Assembly: GCF_001405015.1 (NCBI RefSeq)
Contig: NZ_CYZX01000019.1
Coordinates: 7,091 to 71,090, forward strand
Source: Clostridium disporicum
Lineage (GTDB): Bacteria; Bacillota; Clostridia; Clostridiales; Clostridiaceae
Length of the DNA stretch: 64,000 nucleotides
Direction: 5' to 3'
Shown here: in pieces, positions 27,277-36,102 of the stretch
How the letters are laid out: each line of letters opens with the position of its first letter
Position numbering within the stretch: the first letter of the stretch is position 1
Notes under the pieces: generated by a model
What the model saw: the letters and a program-made list of their open reading frames with translations, nothing else
Told to the model about the DNA's origin: nothing
Database searches by the model: none
Program-made: the position numbers and the translations under genes

Positions 27277-27305
27277 AAGGAGTTGCTAAAAAAAGCAACT
27301 CCTTT
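27276..27305. terminator. Bidirectional terminator
   Basis: 12-bp perfect stem AAAGGAGTTGCT / AGCAACTCCTTT with a 6-A loop, between convergent YdcF-like and zinc-finger membrane protein genes. Confidence 0.85.
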
Positions 27306-27310
27306 ATATA

Positions 27311-27802
27311 TTACATTAATACCGATGATATTAAATTCCATACTACTGCAATAAAAGCTACTAACCCTGCTACCTTTAATAAATCTACAGCTTCAATCTT
27401 AACTATTTGAAGTACTGAATCCTTGCTTTGTAATATCCTACTCTTCCTTCCAACTCTTTTAGCCTTAATCTCAAAGCTTAAAAAACCATACATTCTAACT
27501 ATTAAAGCTATAGCTATTATAATAGTTCCCCAAATATGACAATTCTCTTCATCAGCAAAATTACCACCAAATAAATATAAAATTACACCTAATGCTATTA
27601 CTAAAACTGCTTGTATATTAGCTATAAGTCCACTATTTATAAATCTCCATGTAACAAATCTTTTCATAAGTGTTTTTTTCTTTTCTTCTTTTAGTTCTTT
27701 TTCATAGCAGTTATAATGGTAAGGTTTACCATTCAAAATAACTAAATCCTCTTTCTCCTCAATAACTTCTAAACATTTTTCACAATATACTTGTCGGTTC
27801 AT
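27311..27802 (-). CDS. Membrane protein with N-terminal zinc finger
   Basis: About 163 residues. The N-terminus carries CxxC (residues 6-9, YCEKC) and a second Y-H-Y-N-C pair near residue 30, forming a small LIM-like or treble-clef zinc site. A charged linker and three or four membrane helices follow. The ATG at 27802 has GGAGGT with 6-nt spacing and is preferred over 27832. I do not recognise a named family; role unknown. Confidence 0.7.
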   Translation of the reverse strand: MNRQVYCEKCLEVIEEKEDLVILNGKPYHYNCYEKELKEEKKKTLMKRFVTWRFINSGLIANIQAVLVIALGVILYLFGGNFADEENCHIWGTIIIAIALIVRMYGFLSFEIKAKRVGRKSRILQSKDSVLQIVKIEAVDLLKVAGLVAFIAVVWNLISSVLM

Positions 27803-28076
27803 TCTAAAACCTCCATAATAATTTTTTCCCACCCACTAATATATTATGCTGTATTTTCTTTAAATCTACATAGTCAAAACGGCTTAACAATGCTATTTTT
27901 AACAGTTTTTCACTTTAAATTACAAACCTCTTTAAAAATTATATCTAATCAATCCTCTAAGTATAAATATTTTAATAACTTGGATTGAAATTTAGTAAAT
28001 TTTTTATTTTATTTACTTTTAAGTTATAATATTATCGTACTTGTCAATAATTTCAAATAGAACACGGAGGTATTTT

Positions 28077-29228
28077 ATGATTGGCATAAGTTATATTTAT
28101 TTTTTAATTTTAGCTTTAATAATTTGGATTATATATAGAGTTATTGTTTGTAAGAAATCATTTAAAGTTAATATATTTAGAGAAGTATTTATTAATCTTT
28201 TCTTTCTTTATTTCCTTATTGTAATTTATCTTACATTCTTTAAATATGGTATGCTTCACCTTGATTTACATATGAGAAGTTATGCTAACTTAATCCCACT
28301 AATTGAGACTATTAAGATGTTTAAAGATAATTTCATGGGACTTGGTAATTCGCTTTATAATGTTTTAGGTAATATATTACTTTTTGTTCCTTTGGGCTTC
28401 GGAATCCCTTTATTCTTTAAAAATCATAATAGATTAAGAAAAGTAGCTTTTTATGGTTTTGTAGCATCATTTTCAATTGAATTACTTCAATATTTAACTT
28501 GTACTAATTTCACTGATATAGATGATATAATTTTTAATACCTTAGGAGCTATAATTGGATTTGTTATTTTTAATATCTTTATATTAATTATTGAAAGAAC
28601 TAAACTTATCAACTTAGTAGAAAAATTACAGGTTAATTACAAAGGCAGTTTAATAACCCTTAGTTCAAAATTCTTATTACCTATAACTATAACTACAATT
28701 GCTGTTTTCTTTGGAATACTTTATAGCTTTACTGTTTCTGGTAATCAATCTGATGAAGATATTGCAGAAGCTGTATTTACGTATAGTACTGGAAATGAAT
28801 ACGTAGAATCTGCTCAATTCTTTAATCATAAATTATTCTTACAAGATAATGCTGATTATTTTGAACTTAAAATAGCTGATGAAGTTTTACAAAATCGCTA
28901 TGTACAAGGTTTTTCTACTCAAGTTCAATGGGATGGTAATGACTATGGATATTCAATTGCCCTTATAAATGATGATAGTAAAATCGGTGTAATTGTATTT
29001 GGTAAAAATAACGATGCTAAAACTATCACTATAAACTTTGCTGGTGATGTATATTCTCAATTTATCTTTGAAGATGAATACTTTATAACAACATTTCCAA
29101 TACTAAAGGAACTACCTGAAAATACAACAATATATGATATTTACTCTACAGGTGAATCTAATGATTTAAAAGTATATTTTAATGAAAGTGACGGCACTAC
29201 CTGTAGACACATGAAATATCTCAAATAA
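28077..29228 (+). CDS. VanZ-family membrane protein with C-terminal extracellular domain
   Basis: About 383 residues. The N-terminal 160 residues are VanZ-like: four to five membrane helices with the conserved NLIP motif (ANLIPLIET), NxxGNxxLFxPLG (LGNILLFVPLGFGIP) and the EL-Q segment (SIELLQ). An additional helix near residue 210 leads to a soluble domain of about 150 residues that may lie outside the membrane and is not recognised. The ATG at 28077 follows GGAGG. VanZ proteins alter glycopeptide susceptibility in some contexts, but most members have no known role. Confidence 0.78.
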   Translation: MIGISYIYFLILALIIWIIYRVIVCKKSFKVNIFREVFINLFFLYFLIVIYLTFFKYGMLHLDLHMRSYANLIPLIETIKMFKDNFMGLGNSLYNVLGNILLFVPLGFGIPLFFKNHNRLRKVAFYGFVASFSIELLQYLTCTNFTDIDDIIFNTLGAIIGFVIFNIFILIIERTKLINLVEKLQVNYKGSLITLSSKFLLPITITTIAVFFGILYSFTVSGNQSDEDIAEAVFTYSTGNEYVESAQFFNHKLFLQDNADYFELKIADEVLQNRYVQGFSTQVQWDGNDYGYSIALINDDSKIGVIVFGKNNDAKTITINFAGDVYSQFIFEDEYFITTFPILKELPENTTIYDIYSTGESNDLKVYFNESDGTTCRHMKYLK

Positions 29229-29337
29229 TTTTTGTAAAAATAATAAGGCAATATATATAATATTACTTTATCTCTTATAAATTACTAGTATATCTCTTTT
29301 TATAGATTTCTTTATAATTACTTTAAAATTTCTCATA

Positions 29338-29372
29338 AAAACAAGCAATCTTTTTAGAGGATTGCTTGTTTT
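29338..29372. terminator. Bidirectional terminator
   Basis: 13-bp stem AAAACAAGCAATC / GATTGCTTGTTTT, between the convergent VanZ and ABC permease genes. Confidence 0.85.
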
Positions 29373-29396
29373 ATATAATATCTACTTAAAATAATC

Positions 29397-30158
29397 TCAA
29401 TTTATATCATTTTTCATCTTCGCCTTAAATACAAATACTGAAATTATATATATAACTACAGCATATATAGTAACTACTATTAGTGGTATTATAATCTTAT
29501 CAAACTCTCCTACAATTGCCATTCTAGCAGCTTCTACTCCATGATAAAAAGGTAAAATATTGCATATAGTTTTCATTCCTGAATTTAAACTTTCTATATC
29601 CATCCATATCCCACCTAATATAGATGAAATAGTTATTATAATAGATGTTAAAGGTGGTGCTGATTTCTCCCCAAATAATGTTCCAAATAACATTCCAAAT
29701 CCAATAAATAAAATCACTGATGGTATTAATGTTATAATAGATACTACTACATTTAAAATATTAAAAGTATATCCAGAAAAAACACCTATAATTGCAGCTA
29801 CTAAAAACGTAATAACACTTTGAGCTAATGCAATAATAAAGAATGGCATCATATATCCGCCAATAAAATCTCTTGATTTCATTGGAGATGCATACAGTCT
29901 AATTAAAAATGCACTTGCTCTATCCTTTGATACCTGTAAACATGTAAATAGCATAATAAATGTTAATCCAAATACAGCTATTCCTGGTGCTAAATACTCT
30001 ATATTAAAAATCTTCATATTAGCTTCTTTAGGAATACTATTATTTACAAAAGTCATTATAATAAGCATAATTATTGGAAAGCCTAAACAAAATATATAAC
30101 TTAAAGGATCTCTTAATACCTCTTTAATATTCCTCTTTGCAAAAGTCTTACTTCTCAT
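29397..30158 (-). CDS. ABC-2 type transporter permease
   Basis: 253 residues with six membrane helices of the ABC-2 (DrrB/NodJ-type) family; landmarks are the amphipathic start (FAKRNIKEVLRDPLSYIFCLGFP) and the central conserved loop (RASAFLIRLYASPM). It forms the membrane channel for the ATPase encoded just upstream, whose gene it overlaps by 11 bp. Likely an exporter of a drug, lipid or peptide. The substrate is unknown. Confidence 0.87.
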   Translation of the reverse strand: MRSKTFAKRNIKEVLRDPLSYIFCLGFPIIMLIIMTFVNNSIPKEANMKIFNIEYLAPGIAVFGLTFIMLFTCLQVSKDRASAFLIRLYASPMKSRDFIGGYMMPFFIIALAQSVITFLVAAIIGVFSGYTFNILNVVVSIITLIPSVILFIGFGMLFGTLFGEKSAPPLTSIIITISSILGGIWMDIESLNSGMKTICNILPFYHGVEAARMAIVGEFDKIIIPLIVVTIYAVVIYIISVFVFKAKMKNDIN

Positions 30159-30885
30159 ATTTCATTTCTCCTTCTGCTATCTTCACAAAAGCCTCTTCAA
30201 GACTAGTAGTATTAGTTAACTCTTTTAGTTCTATAGCTGTTCCTAAAGCTTTAATTTCTCCTTTTACCATAATAGCAATTCTATCTGACAAGGCTTCAGC
30301 TTCCTCTAAGTAATGAGTAGTTAAGATAATTGTGGTTTTACCTTTTAGATTATTTATAATTCCCCATAATTCTCTTCTAGCTAATACATCAAGCCCAAGA
30401 GTAGGTTCGTCCAAAAATAATATTTTAGGTTCACTTATTAATGCCATAGCTATACTTAATCGCCTTTGCCATCCACCGGATAATGTTTTTGCTTTTTGAT
30501 TCTCAATTTCTTCTAATGAAAATTTATTTATAATTTCCGTTGTCCGTTCTTTAAAGTTATCTTTTTTAAAACCATATATTTCAGCCATAAACTCTAAATT
30601 TTCTTTTACTGTAAGATTAGGTGCTATAGATGTTTCTTGTGGTGAAACACCTATTATTTCTTTTATTTTATCTATATCTTCTAAAATACTTTTATTAAAA
30701 ATTAAAGCATCTCCACTTGTTGGTTTCGAAAGTCCTGAAAGCATTTTTATAGTAGTAGTTTTACCTGCCCCGTTAACTCCAAGAAGCGCAAAAAGTTCTC
30801 CTTCTTCAATATTTAAATTTATTGAGTTAACAACAATCTTATTTTTAAATTTCTTCTGTAAATTTTTAATTTCAATTGCCTTCAT
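30148..30885 (-). CDS. ABC transporter ATP-binding protein (export type)
   Basis: About 245 residues: Walker A GVNGAGKTT near residue 38, Q-loop in SPQE, signature LSGGWQRRLS near 137 (Trp instead of the common Gln/M), Walker B ILFLDEPTLGLD near 157 and switch His in TTHYLEEAE. DrrA/CcmA-like exporter subclass. ATG at 30885 has GAGGAGG; the longer frame to 30900 is less likely. It follows the XRE-AbrB regulator gene by one base, so the three genes form one operon. Confidence 0.9.
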   Translation of the reverse strand: MKAIEIKNLQKKFKNKIVVNSINLNIEEGELFALLGVNGAGKTTTIKMLSGLSKPTSGDALIFNKSILEDIDKIKEIIGVSPQETSIAPNLTVKENLEFMAEIYGFKKDNFKERTTEIINKFSLEEIENQKAKTLSGGWQRRLSIAMALISEPKILFLDEPTLGLDVLARRELWGIINNLKGKTTIILTTHYLEEAEALSDRIAIMVKGEIKALGTAIELKELTNTTSLEEAFVKIAEGEMKYEK

Positions 30886-30886
30886 T

Positions 30887-31318
30887 TTAATCCTCCTCAA
30901 TAACTTGTGAACTAATCATTTGATTAAAAAACTCCTCCACATCTTCACATCTTTTAATTCCTATACCAAAATCAATATCTCCTAGTATTAAAAGTCTATC
31001 ACCAGCTTTAATATTAAATACTTCTCTTGCTTTTTTAGGAATTATTATTTGTCCTCTTTCTCCAACCTTTACTACTCCAAACATGAACTTTCCTTTTGGA
31101 GTAACTAACTTACTTTCCTTATTTATAATTGTAGCAACTAAGTCATCTAAAGTTACATCATATAATTTTGCTAGTTCCATACATTTATTTATATCAGGAA
31201 TACTTTCTCCATTCTCCCACTTTGCGACAGATTGTCTAGATACCCCTAGTTTTTCTGCTATATCCTCTTGTGTATATTTATTATAAATTCTTAACTTTCT
31301 CAAATTTTCATTAATCAT
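30887..31318 (-). CDS. XRE/AbrB fusion transcriptional regulator
   Basis: About 143 residues combining two DNA-binding folds. Residues 1-60 are an XRE helix-turn-helix (YTQEDIAEKLGVSRQSVAKWENGESIPD), and residues about 80-125 are an AbrB/SpoVT swapped-hairpin motif (VGERGQIIIPKKAREVFNIKAGDRLLILGD, in parts). This fusion is known in Firmicutes next to ABC exporters. ATG at 31318 gives better spacing from AGGAGG than the ATG at 31327. It is first in an operon with the exporter and probably regulates it and itself. Confidence 0.88.
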   Translation of the reverse strand: MINENLRKLRIYNKYTQEDIAEKLGVSRQSVAKWENGESIPDINKCMELAKLYDVTLDDLVATIINKESKLVTPKGKFMFGVVKVGERGQIIIPKKAREVFNIKAGDRLLILGDIDFGIGIKRCEDVEEFFNQMISSQVIEED

Positions 31319-31379
31319 ACTTTTCATACCTCCTACTACTATTCTATTACTATTTTACCCACCTCTGAACCAACTATAA

Positions 31380-31396
31380 TTAACATTTGATGTTAA
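31380..31396. promoter_or_regulatory. Inverted repeat, candidate operator of the XRE-AbrB regulator
   Basis: TTAACAT-TTG-ATGTTAA, a perfect 7-3-7 inverted repeat, 62-78 bp upstream of the regulator start in its promoter region (TATAGT candidate -10 nearby on the minus strand). Confidence 0.5.
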
Positions 31397-31420
31397 ACTT
31401 AGTTGCGTATTTAATAATAA

Positions 31421-31456
31421 AAAAACAAAGCAGTCATTTCTAACTGCTTTGTTTTT
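31421..31456 (-). terminator. Terminator of the upstream serine hydrolase region
   Basis: 14-bp perfect stem AAAAACAAAGCAGT / ACTGCTTTGTTTTT with an 8-nt loop, reaching the stop codon of the beta-lactamase-fold gene. Confidence 0.82.
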
Positions 31457-32531
31457 AATATTCCATCATTATATGAGTAGCTGTAGTTTCTATTGACTTC
31501 TGATTATCTATATTATATAAATACATCGCTTTTGAAATATCAGCAATTTTATCTGGTCCATCATATACATTATCAGTCATCATAATTATTATATAGGGCT
31601 CGTCTGTAAATACTATTCCAATATCGTGTGTATAACCTTCATTACTTCCTATTTTATGAGCTACAATATCTTGAGGTAAATATTTATCTAATCTATCGTG
31701 AAAATCTGTATTTTTAAGATAATCTATTAAAGTAGCATAATTAGAGTTATTTCTATTTTCGTATATATATCTTAATATCTCTAACTCAACCCTTGCAGAA
31801 GTTATATTGTCATAATCTCCATAATCAATGTCTAAAATTTCAAAAAGCATCCACTTAAAATTTGACCATCCTCCAATATAGCTATAAATCATAGTAGCTG
31901 CTATATTATCTGAATATTTGATTGAGTACTCAATTAAAGTTCTTAATGGTAATGCTCCAAAACTTAAATCATATTGTAAAATCCCAGTTCCACCTTGATA
32001 TTGCCATGGACTATAATAAACTAAATCATCTAATGTTATTTCTCCATTATCAACCATATTATAAGCTACAAGACTTAATCCTAACTTATAAAGACTTGCA
32101 GCGTCCATATATAAATCTTCATTAAAAGATAATGTTTCTTCATTTACTAAATTATAATATATAAAGCTTGTACGACATTTATCATCACCTAAATAATTAT
32201 CTATTCTCTCTATTATATCTATATCTTTATTAAAAAGAGGATTACTTAAATCTCCTTCTATATCTATCTCTTCATTTTCTTTTCCTATTACTTTTTCTGG
32301 TTCTTCTTCCTCAATAATCTCTTCTTCATTAAGCCCCTCATCGGTATTTTCTATATCACTATCAATATTTTCTGAGTCCAATGACATATGCTCTTCATTT
32401 TCATCTAATGTATACGCATATACATCTTTAATCTCTATATCAGAACTTGTCCTAATTCTATTATTTATTGCTGCACTCCCTAAAATAATAAATATACATA
32501 AAATCATAAAATTTCTAACAACATTTTTCAA
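31455..32531 (-). CDS. Secreted class A beta-lactamase-fold serine hydrolase
   Basis: 358 residues. One N-terminal membrane/signal helix, a low-complexity acidic stretch (about residues 45-90), then a penicillin-recognising fold: S-L-Y-K (SxxK, near residue 145), S-D-N near residue 205 and HKIGS (in place of KTG) near residue 300. The Glu166 region of true beta-lactamases is not obvious. It may be a cell-wall-linked hydrolase rather than a resistance enzyme. The start is TTG at 32531, about 10 nt after AAGGA; no ATG alternative keeps the signal. Confidence 0.75.
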   Translation of the reverse strand: MKNVVRNFMILCIFIILGSAAINNRIRTSSDIEIKDVYAYTLDENEEHMSLDSENIDSDIENTDEGLNEEEIIEEEEPEKVIGKENEEIDIEGDLSNPLFNKDIDIIERIDNYLGDDKCRTSFIYYNLVNEETLSFNEDLYMDAASLYKLGLSLVAYNMVDNGEITLDDLVYYSPWQYQGGTGILQYDLSFGALPLRTLIEYSIKYSDNIAATMIYSYIGGWSNFKWMLFEILDIDYGDYDNITSARVELEILRYIYENRNNSNYATLIDYLKNTDFHDRLDKYLPQDIVAHKIGSNEGYTHDIGIVFTDEPYIIIMMTDNVYDGPDKIADISKAMYLYNIDNQKSIETTATHIMMEY

Positions 32532-32656
32532 TTACTACACATCCTTAAGATATTTTAACTATGACAATAATTTCTATTAGTATTCTATGATATAGTTCGT
32601 TATTTATTATGAATTTATTATGAAAATAATATAGAAAATGCAACTCAAAAGTATAG

Positions 32657-33421
32657 CTATTCTTTTACCCAATATTCACTACAATCATTAGATCTATCTA
32701 AGAATCCATATTCAATTAATGCTCTTCTTAATGTTACATAATCATCGAATATTCTCTGTAATATTCGATTTATTTCTTTCTCTGAATACTTTTTCCCACA
32801 CTTAAAGTTCTTACATATTTCTTCTAGAATAATAACTTTTTTCTTTTCTCTGGCTGGATAACTTTTAAGTCTCTTATTTTCATCCATATAATTTTCTATG
32901 ACTTTAACTTTTTCTTCATCGGTTATATTAAATCTATCATCTAAGGTAGTTGCAGTTTTGTGAGGATCACATATCACCGTATTTTCTAAAATATTAATAT
33001 TTCTACTAGTATTATTCTCCAATAAATCCATCATAGCTAAAAATACCTTAGCTTGCTTTTCTTTTTCTCTTAACTTATAACGATGATTTCTTATAGTTGA
33101 ATTAGCAACTTTTAACCTCTGTGCTATTTCCTTATCAGATAAACCCATAGCCATTAACTCTAAAACATTCTTTTGAACTTCTGATATTCCAGTAAATGTA
33201 GGATTCATATTTAATAAATAATTAAGCATTGAGTTATGCTTTTCTTCCATATGAATTTCAGCAGTTTTTCTTGCATCGTAAAACTTACCATCAATTTCAT
33301 AAATCCTACCAATAGTAAATACTTCTCCACATACTAGACATTTAATACTTCCTGCCTCTTCAATATACCCATTTTTTATTTCATCAATTGATGAGTTCCA
33401 AAAACTTTGACTTATCTCCAT
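32657..33421 (-). CDS. LuxR-type HTH regulator with zinc finger and DUF2087
   Basis: 254 residues in three parts. Residues about 25-65 hold a possible zinc site (CLVCG ... H-x-x-x-x-H near IHMEEKH). Residues about 75-120 are a LuxR/GerE helix-turn-helix (VLELMAMGLSDKEIAQRLKVANSTIRNH). Residues about 175-250 are a DUF2087 domain (YSEKEINRIL ... LRRALIEYGFLDR). Proteins with this layout are predicted transcription regulators in clostridia. The ATG follows AGAGGT. Single leftward gene. Confidence 0.83.
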   Translation of the reverse strand: MEISQSFWNSSIDEIKNGYIEEAGSIKCLVCGEVFTIGRIYEIDGKFYDARKTAEIHMEEKHNSMLNYLLNMNPTFTGISEVQKNVLELMAMGLSDKEIAQRLKVANSTIRNHRYKLREKEKQAKVFLAMMDLLENNTSRNINILENTVICDPHKTATTLDDRFNITDEEKVKVIENYMDENKRLKSYPAREKKKVIILEEICKNFKCGKKYSEKEINRILQRIFDDYVTLRRALIEYGFLDRSNDCSEYWVKE

Positions 33422-33534
33422 TTCACCATACCTCTTTTTTCTTTTTTTCTATAATATAATTATATGAAACGTTATTATATTTTGTCTATATATAAATAAA
33501 CATTTTTATAATTAGTTTTATATTTGTATAAATA

Positions 33535-33567
33535 AAAAAGATAGCTTCAAATTCAAGCTATCTCTTT
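33535..33567 (-). terminator. Terminator upstream of TVP38-like gene end / downstream of regulator side
   Basis: Stem AGATAGCTT / AAGCTATCT with a 7-nt loop between the TVP38-like gene end (33582) and the DUF2087 gene start; on the minus strand it is followed by a T run, so it ends the TVP38-like transcript. Confidence 0.75.
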
Positions 33568-33581
33568 AGATTATAAAACTT

Positions 33582-34226
33582 TTAGTTTTGATGAATATTT
33601 AACTTTAATTTATTCCACTTTTTTATAGTTATTATTGAAGTTACAATTAATGTTATAATTATAAATACCGTATTATATATTGAATTACTAAAACTATCTC
33701 CTAAAAAACTATAAAGCGAAACCGCTGGAATGTTTGCTATTATAAAAGTAATAATAAATCTCCTATATCCTAACCCTAAATATGAAGATAAATAACAAAT
33801 AACATCCGTAGGTGCTACTGGACATAAAACTCCTATAGCTAAAATTTTATGATTTTCTTCTTCTACAAGTTTATATATGTCTTTATATTTTTTCTTAATT
33901 TTATTTTTTATTCCTTCAAACAAATCCATTTTTCCTAATATAAATACTAATGTATCACTTAAAACTAATCCTAATAATGATAATATCAATGCTTCAATTG
34001 GTGAAAATATAAGTCCACCTAGCAACATAAGGCTAACCCCTGGAATAAATGCTATTAATCTTATAATCCATATTCCTAAAAAAATTAAATATGCAATATT
34101 GCTTCCTTTTATAATCATCTTTAAATTTTCTATACTTAAATCTATAGGATTAAATAAACAAAATGCTATACTTCCTAAAATAATCATAGATAATATAAGC
34201 ACATTGTATATCTTTCTTTTTTTCAT
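33582..34226 (-). CDS. TVP38/TMEM64-family membrane protein
   Basis: About 214 residues with five or six membrane segments. The central VTT/DedA-like region shows the family features: a re-entrant loop with RLIAFIPGVSLMLLGG near residue 60 and the second loop VLCPVAPTDVICYLSSYLGLGYRRF near residue 135. Homologues are thought to act as lipid scramblases or flippases. ATG at 34226 has GAGGA at 5-nt spacing and is preferred over 34238. Confidence 0.83.
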   Translation of the reverse strand: MKKRKIYNVLILSMIILGSIAFCLFNPIDLSIENLKMIIKGSNIAYLIFLGIWIIRLIAFIPGVSLMLLGGLIFSPIEALILSLLGLVLSDTLVFILGKMDLFEGIKNKIKKKYKDIYKLVEEENHKILAIGVLCPVAPTDVICYLSSYLGLGYRRFIITFIIANIPAVSLYSFLGDSFSNSIYNTVFIIITLIVTSIITIKKWNKLKLNIHQN

Positions 34227-34327
34227 GTACTTCCTCAAAAAAAATATTGTCTATTACTATCATATACCTAAAAGCTTAATATGAACTAAATAAAAATATT
34301 AACATTTTTTTAACTTCTATCAATAAT

Positions 34328-34356
34328 AAAAGCACTAACTAAAAAAGTTAGTGCTT
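34328..34356 (-). terminator. Terminator of the 62-residue protein gene
   Basis: 10-bp stem AAGCACTAAC / GTTAGTGCTT with a 7-nt loop, just downstream of the gene at 34370. Confidence 0.75.
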
Positions 34357-34369
34357 CTTAAGTTAATTT

Positions 34370-34558
34370 CTATTCTTTTATTTCTCCAGCTAGTATCTTA
34401 TTTAATTTATTTTGTACTAGCCATAATTTTTTTTGCTTTCTATTATAAGCCACCATTTGATTTTTATTATTTTTACTTAATTCCATAGCTTTCTTATAAT
34501 GATCATCTGCTATATTTAATGCATCCTTTATAACTGCAAGTTCTTCATTAGTAAACAT
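34370..34558 (-). CDS. Small basic helical protein, unknown
   Basis: 62 residues, charged, predicted as two amphipathic helices (ELAVIKDALNIADDHYKKAME and the C-terminal half). An excellent AGGAGGAAATTAA-ATG start and its own terminator show that it is a real gene. No signal or membrane segment. Possibly a small cytosolic or spore-associated protein, but that is only a guess from size. Confidence 0.7.
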   Translation of the reverse strand: MFTNEELAVIKDALNIADDHYKKAMELSKNNKNQMVAYNRKQKKLWLVQNKLNKILAGEIKE

Positions 34559-34619
34559 TTAATTTCCTCCTAAAATTTTTCTTGAATTATTATATCACAT
34601 AATCCTCTACTATAGAATC

Positions 34620-35849
34620 CTAGGCTAATTTTTCATTTTCTTCTTCGCCTTCTACAGTTAAAAACCTTTTTGATGTAAGTTTTATTCCTATAGCTCCTAT
34701 AGGTGCTGTAATAAGTACACTAAGTATTGCCACAGCTTGCATTATATCCCCAGATTCAACTCCCATTTTTAATGGTATTCCTGCTTTAGCAGATTGCACC
34801 GTTGCCTTTGGTAGATATGCAATTACACAAAATAGTCTTTCTTTTAAAGTTAAGTTCGTACCTATTAAAGAAATTAACACTCCTAGTGACCTCATGGTTA
34901 AAGATATTAAAAGCATAAATACTCCAATAAAGAAATACTCTCCAACGAGCTTTGGATTTATAGCCATACCAACGAAAGCAAATAAGTATAGTTTGCCATA
35001 CTTCCATATAATATTTATTCCATCTTGAATACCTTTTGCCATATCTCCTAAATAAGTTCTTAAGAAAAAACCATAAATCATAATTATAAGTAACGAATTA
35101 AACAATTTAAAATGTGTAATATTTTCTATTACCCTTATAGTTAAACATATTATCATAACCATAACTATTTTTAATATATTTTCTTTTATCTTTTTAAAAA
35201 GTGGATTAGTTATTATGGCTAATATCCAAGCTATTGCTATACTAAACACTATAGTCATAGGTATATTTACTATTTCACTTATTACAGAAATTTTTTCACC
35301 ACCGCTTCCTGACATATATACCGCTAAAAATGTTGTAAATAACGTTATTGCTACTGTATCATCAGCAGAAGCTCCTACTAATAACATTTGAGGAATAGCC
35401 TTATCTTGCCCTATCTTTTTGTTTATTAGCTCAACCATTGATGGAACTAATACCGCCGGACTTACTGCTGCTATTATAAATCCTAATATTCCACCTTGAA
35501 CAAATGTAAATCCTAAAAATTTAGTTGATAAAAAAGCTATTGTCAATCCTTCAATCAGTGCTGGTATCGCACTTAATAATATCGCTGGCCTTCCTATGCT
35601 TTTCATTTGATTTAAACTTATTCCAAGACCTCCGATAAATAATACAGTTACTAATGCAATGTCCTTTATCTGTGGAGCTATATTCAATGTAACCTCTGGA
35701 ACTAGATTTAAAAATGTAGGCCCTATTATCATTCCTACAATTATCATTCCAACAAGAGATGGTAATTTGATAAACTCAACTATTCTTCCACTCCAATATG
35801 CAATTATTCCTATTCCTATTAATGATATTATCACCTTTACTATGTCCAT
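34620..35849 (-). CDS. Cation/proton antiporter (CPA family) under fluoride control
   Basis: About 409 residues with 12-13 membrane segments of the monovalent cation:proton antiporter type. The core ion-binding region with paired acidic residues is visible in LVGASADDTVAITLFTTF near residue 155. The start is ATG at 35849 behind GGGAGA; the frame extends four codons further. A fluoride riboswitch directly upstream indicates that this antiporter belongs to the group induced by fluoride, where it may export fluoride or relieve its effects. The exported ion is not established by sequence. Confidence 0.85.
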   Translation of the reverse strand: MDIVKVIISLIGIGIIAYWSGRIVEFIKLPSLVGMIIVGMIIGPTFLNLVPEVTLNIAPQIKDIALVTVLFIGGLGISLNQMKSIGRPAILLSAIPALIEGLTIAFLSTKFLGFTFVQGGILGFIIAAVSPAVLVPSMVELINKKIGQDKAIPQMLLVGASADDTVAITLFTTFLAVYMSGSGGEKISVISEIVNIPMTIVFSIAIAWILAIITNPLFKKIKENILKIVMVMIICLTIRVIENITHFKLFNSLLIIMIYGFFLRTYLGDMAKGIQDGINIIWKYGKLYLFAFVGMAINPKLVGEYFFIGVFMLLISLTMRSLGVLISLIGTNLTLKERLFCVIAYLPKATVQSAKAGIPLKMGVESGDIMQAVAILSVLITAPIGAIGIKLTSKRFLTVEGEEENEKLA

Positions 35850-35933
35850 TTTTTCTCCCATCCTCTATATTTATTTTTTTAAATTATTATTTAGTTTGGT
35901 TAATTACACTATTAATGATTCTAAAAAAAAATT

Positions 35934-36000
35934 AGACCCCTACCCTAAAAAGAGTAGGAGTCATTAGCTTTACGCGATTATGGCGAACTCCATCGCCTTA
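35934..36000 (-). ncRNA. Fluoride (crcB) riboswitch with terminator
   Basis: On the minus strand the leader contains GGCGATGGAGTTCGCC followed by GCTAATGACTCCTAC, the two conserved blocks of the fluoride (crcB) aptamer. The CTCCTAC segment is also the 5' arm of a terminator (GACTCCTAC...GTAGGGGTC, about 35934-35962) with a run of nine T after it. Fluoride binding would keep the terminator from forming and turn on the antiporter gene, 85 bp further on. Confidence 0.9.
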
Positions 36001-36102
36001 TTTATTCATTTTAACCATTTGTATGATATCATATTAAGTTAAATTTGTCCATTATAATAAAGTCTATAATGCATAACTTAATCTATTAATTATTCTTGTA
36101 TA

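Noticed and set aside
31455..32531. True antibiotic-resistance class A beta-lactamase
   Set aside because: SxxK and SDN are present, but the third motif is KIG instead of KTG and the Glu166 region is not evident; an envelope hydrolase is at least as likely.
34786..35007. Leftward frame of 73 codons inside the antiporter gene
   Set aside because: Same strand, other frame of a well-supported gene; no ribosome binding site.
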